Part shown: positions 5,040-5,074 of the stretch, piece after piece
Numbering within the stretch: position 1 is the stretch's first letter
Layout of the letters: the number at the start of each line of letters is the position of its first letter
Made by a program: the position numbers and the translations under genes
Notes under the pieces: model-generated
Database searches by the model: none
Told to the model about the DNA's origin: nothing
The model's input: only the letters and a program-made list of their open reading frames with translations
NCBI GenBank assembly: GCA_947371715.1
Contig: CANBQQ010000275.1
Span: forward strand, 1 to 5,074
DNA length: 5,074 nt
Direction of reading: 5' to 3'
Source of the DNA: Flavipsychrobacter stenotrophus
Lineage (GTDB): Bacteria > Bacteroidota > Bacteroidia > Chitinophagales > Chitinophagaceae

Positions 5040-5074
5040 ATGCAAAAACAAATAATCGGTATCATAGGTTCAGG
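5040..5074 (+). CDS. Start of a Rossmann-fold NAD-binding protein, possibly 3-hydroxyacyl-CoA dehydrogenase (cut by window edge)
   Basis: Only 11 codons are visible: MQKQIIGIIGS, with a partial Gly codon (GG) after. This is the first beta strand and the start of a GxGxxG dinucleotide-binding loop. The wording IGIIGSG at the extreme N-terminus is typical of 3-hydroxyacyl-CoA or 3-hydroxybutyryl-CoA dehydrogenases (IGVIGSGTMG). Other Rossmann enzymes such as ketopantoate or pyrroline-5-carboxylate reductases begin similarly. The ATG at 5040 is the only sensible start. No Shine-Dalgarno is seen in the 40-bp gap after higA, and no clear promoter either. Confidence 0.6.
   Translation, partial: MQKQIIGIIGS

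Overview
The window looks like a chromosomal stretch from a Bacteroidota genome, probably near Chitinophagaceae. The evidence is the Bacteroidota promoter pattern TTTG-N19-TAnnTTTG (clearest upstream of position 4332), the lack of clear Shine-Dalgarno sites, a Bacteroidota-type LpxD paralog, and a small hypothetical protein that resembles ones I associate with Chitinophagaceae. The family placement is inference. Everything here reads as intact protein-coding genes plus short intergenic regions. I see no rRNA, tRNA, CRISPR array or transposase gene.

Layout: a class IV (PLP-dependent) aminotransferase or aminodeoxychorismate lyase runs off the left edge on the minus strand (1-236, N-terminal part only). 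Divergent from it is an LpxD-type hexapeptide acyltransferase (336-1283). A RimL-like GNAT acetyltransferase (1290-1847) follows after 6 bp and in the same frame. After a 181-bp A+T-rich gap with an 8-bp tandem repeat comes an OmpR/PhoB-type response regulator (2029-2736) with no kinase gene next to it. It converges on a small conserved hypothetical gene (2857-3171, minus). The gap between these two holds a long imperfect REP-like hairpin (2756-2792). A divergent intergenic region with a mirror-image pair of A+T-rich boxes leads into a fumarylacetoacetate hydrolase family enzyme (3269-4276). A HigB-HigA toxin-antitoxin operon (4332-4999) has its own near-consensus promoter and a perfect 12-bp palindrome over the toxin start. 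The first 11 codons of a Rossmann-fold NAD-binding protein, possibly a 3-hydroxyacyl-CoA dehydrogenase, are cut by the right edge (5040-5074).

The genes do not form one pathway. lpxD and the GNAT gene probably share a transcript, and higBA is a self-contained, probably autoregulated module lying between two metabolic genes. The most unusual points are the apparently leaderless GTG-started higB mRNA with an operator-like palindrome in its first codons, the REP-like hairpin, the second-type LpxD paralog and the kinase-less response regulator. I did not find a convincing undescribed multi-gene system.
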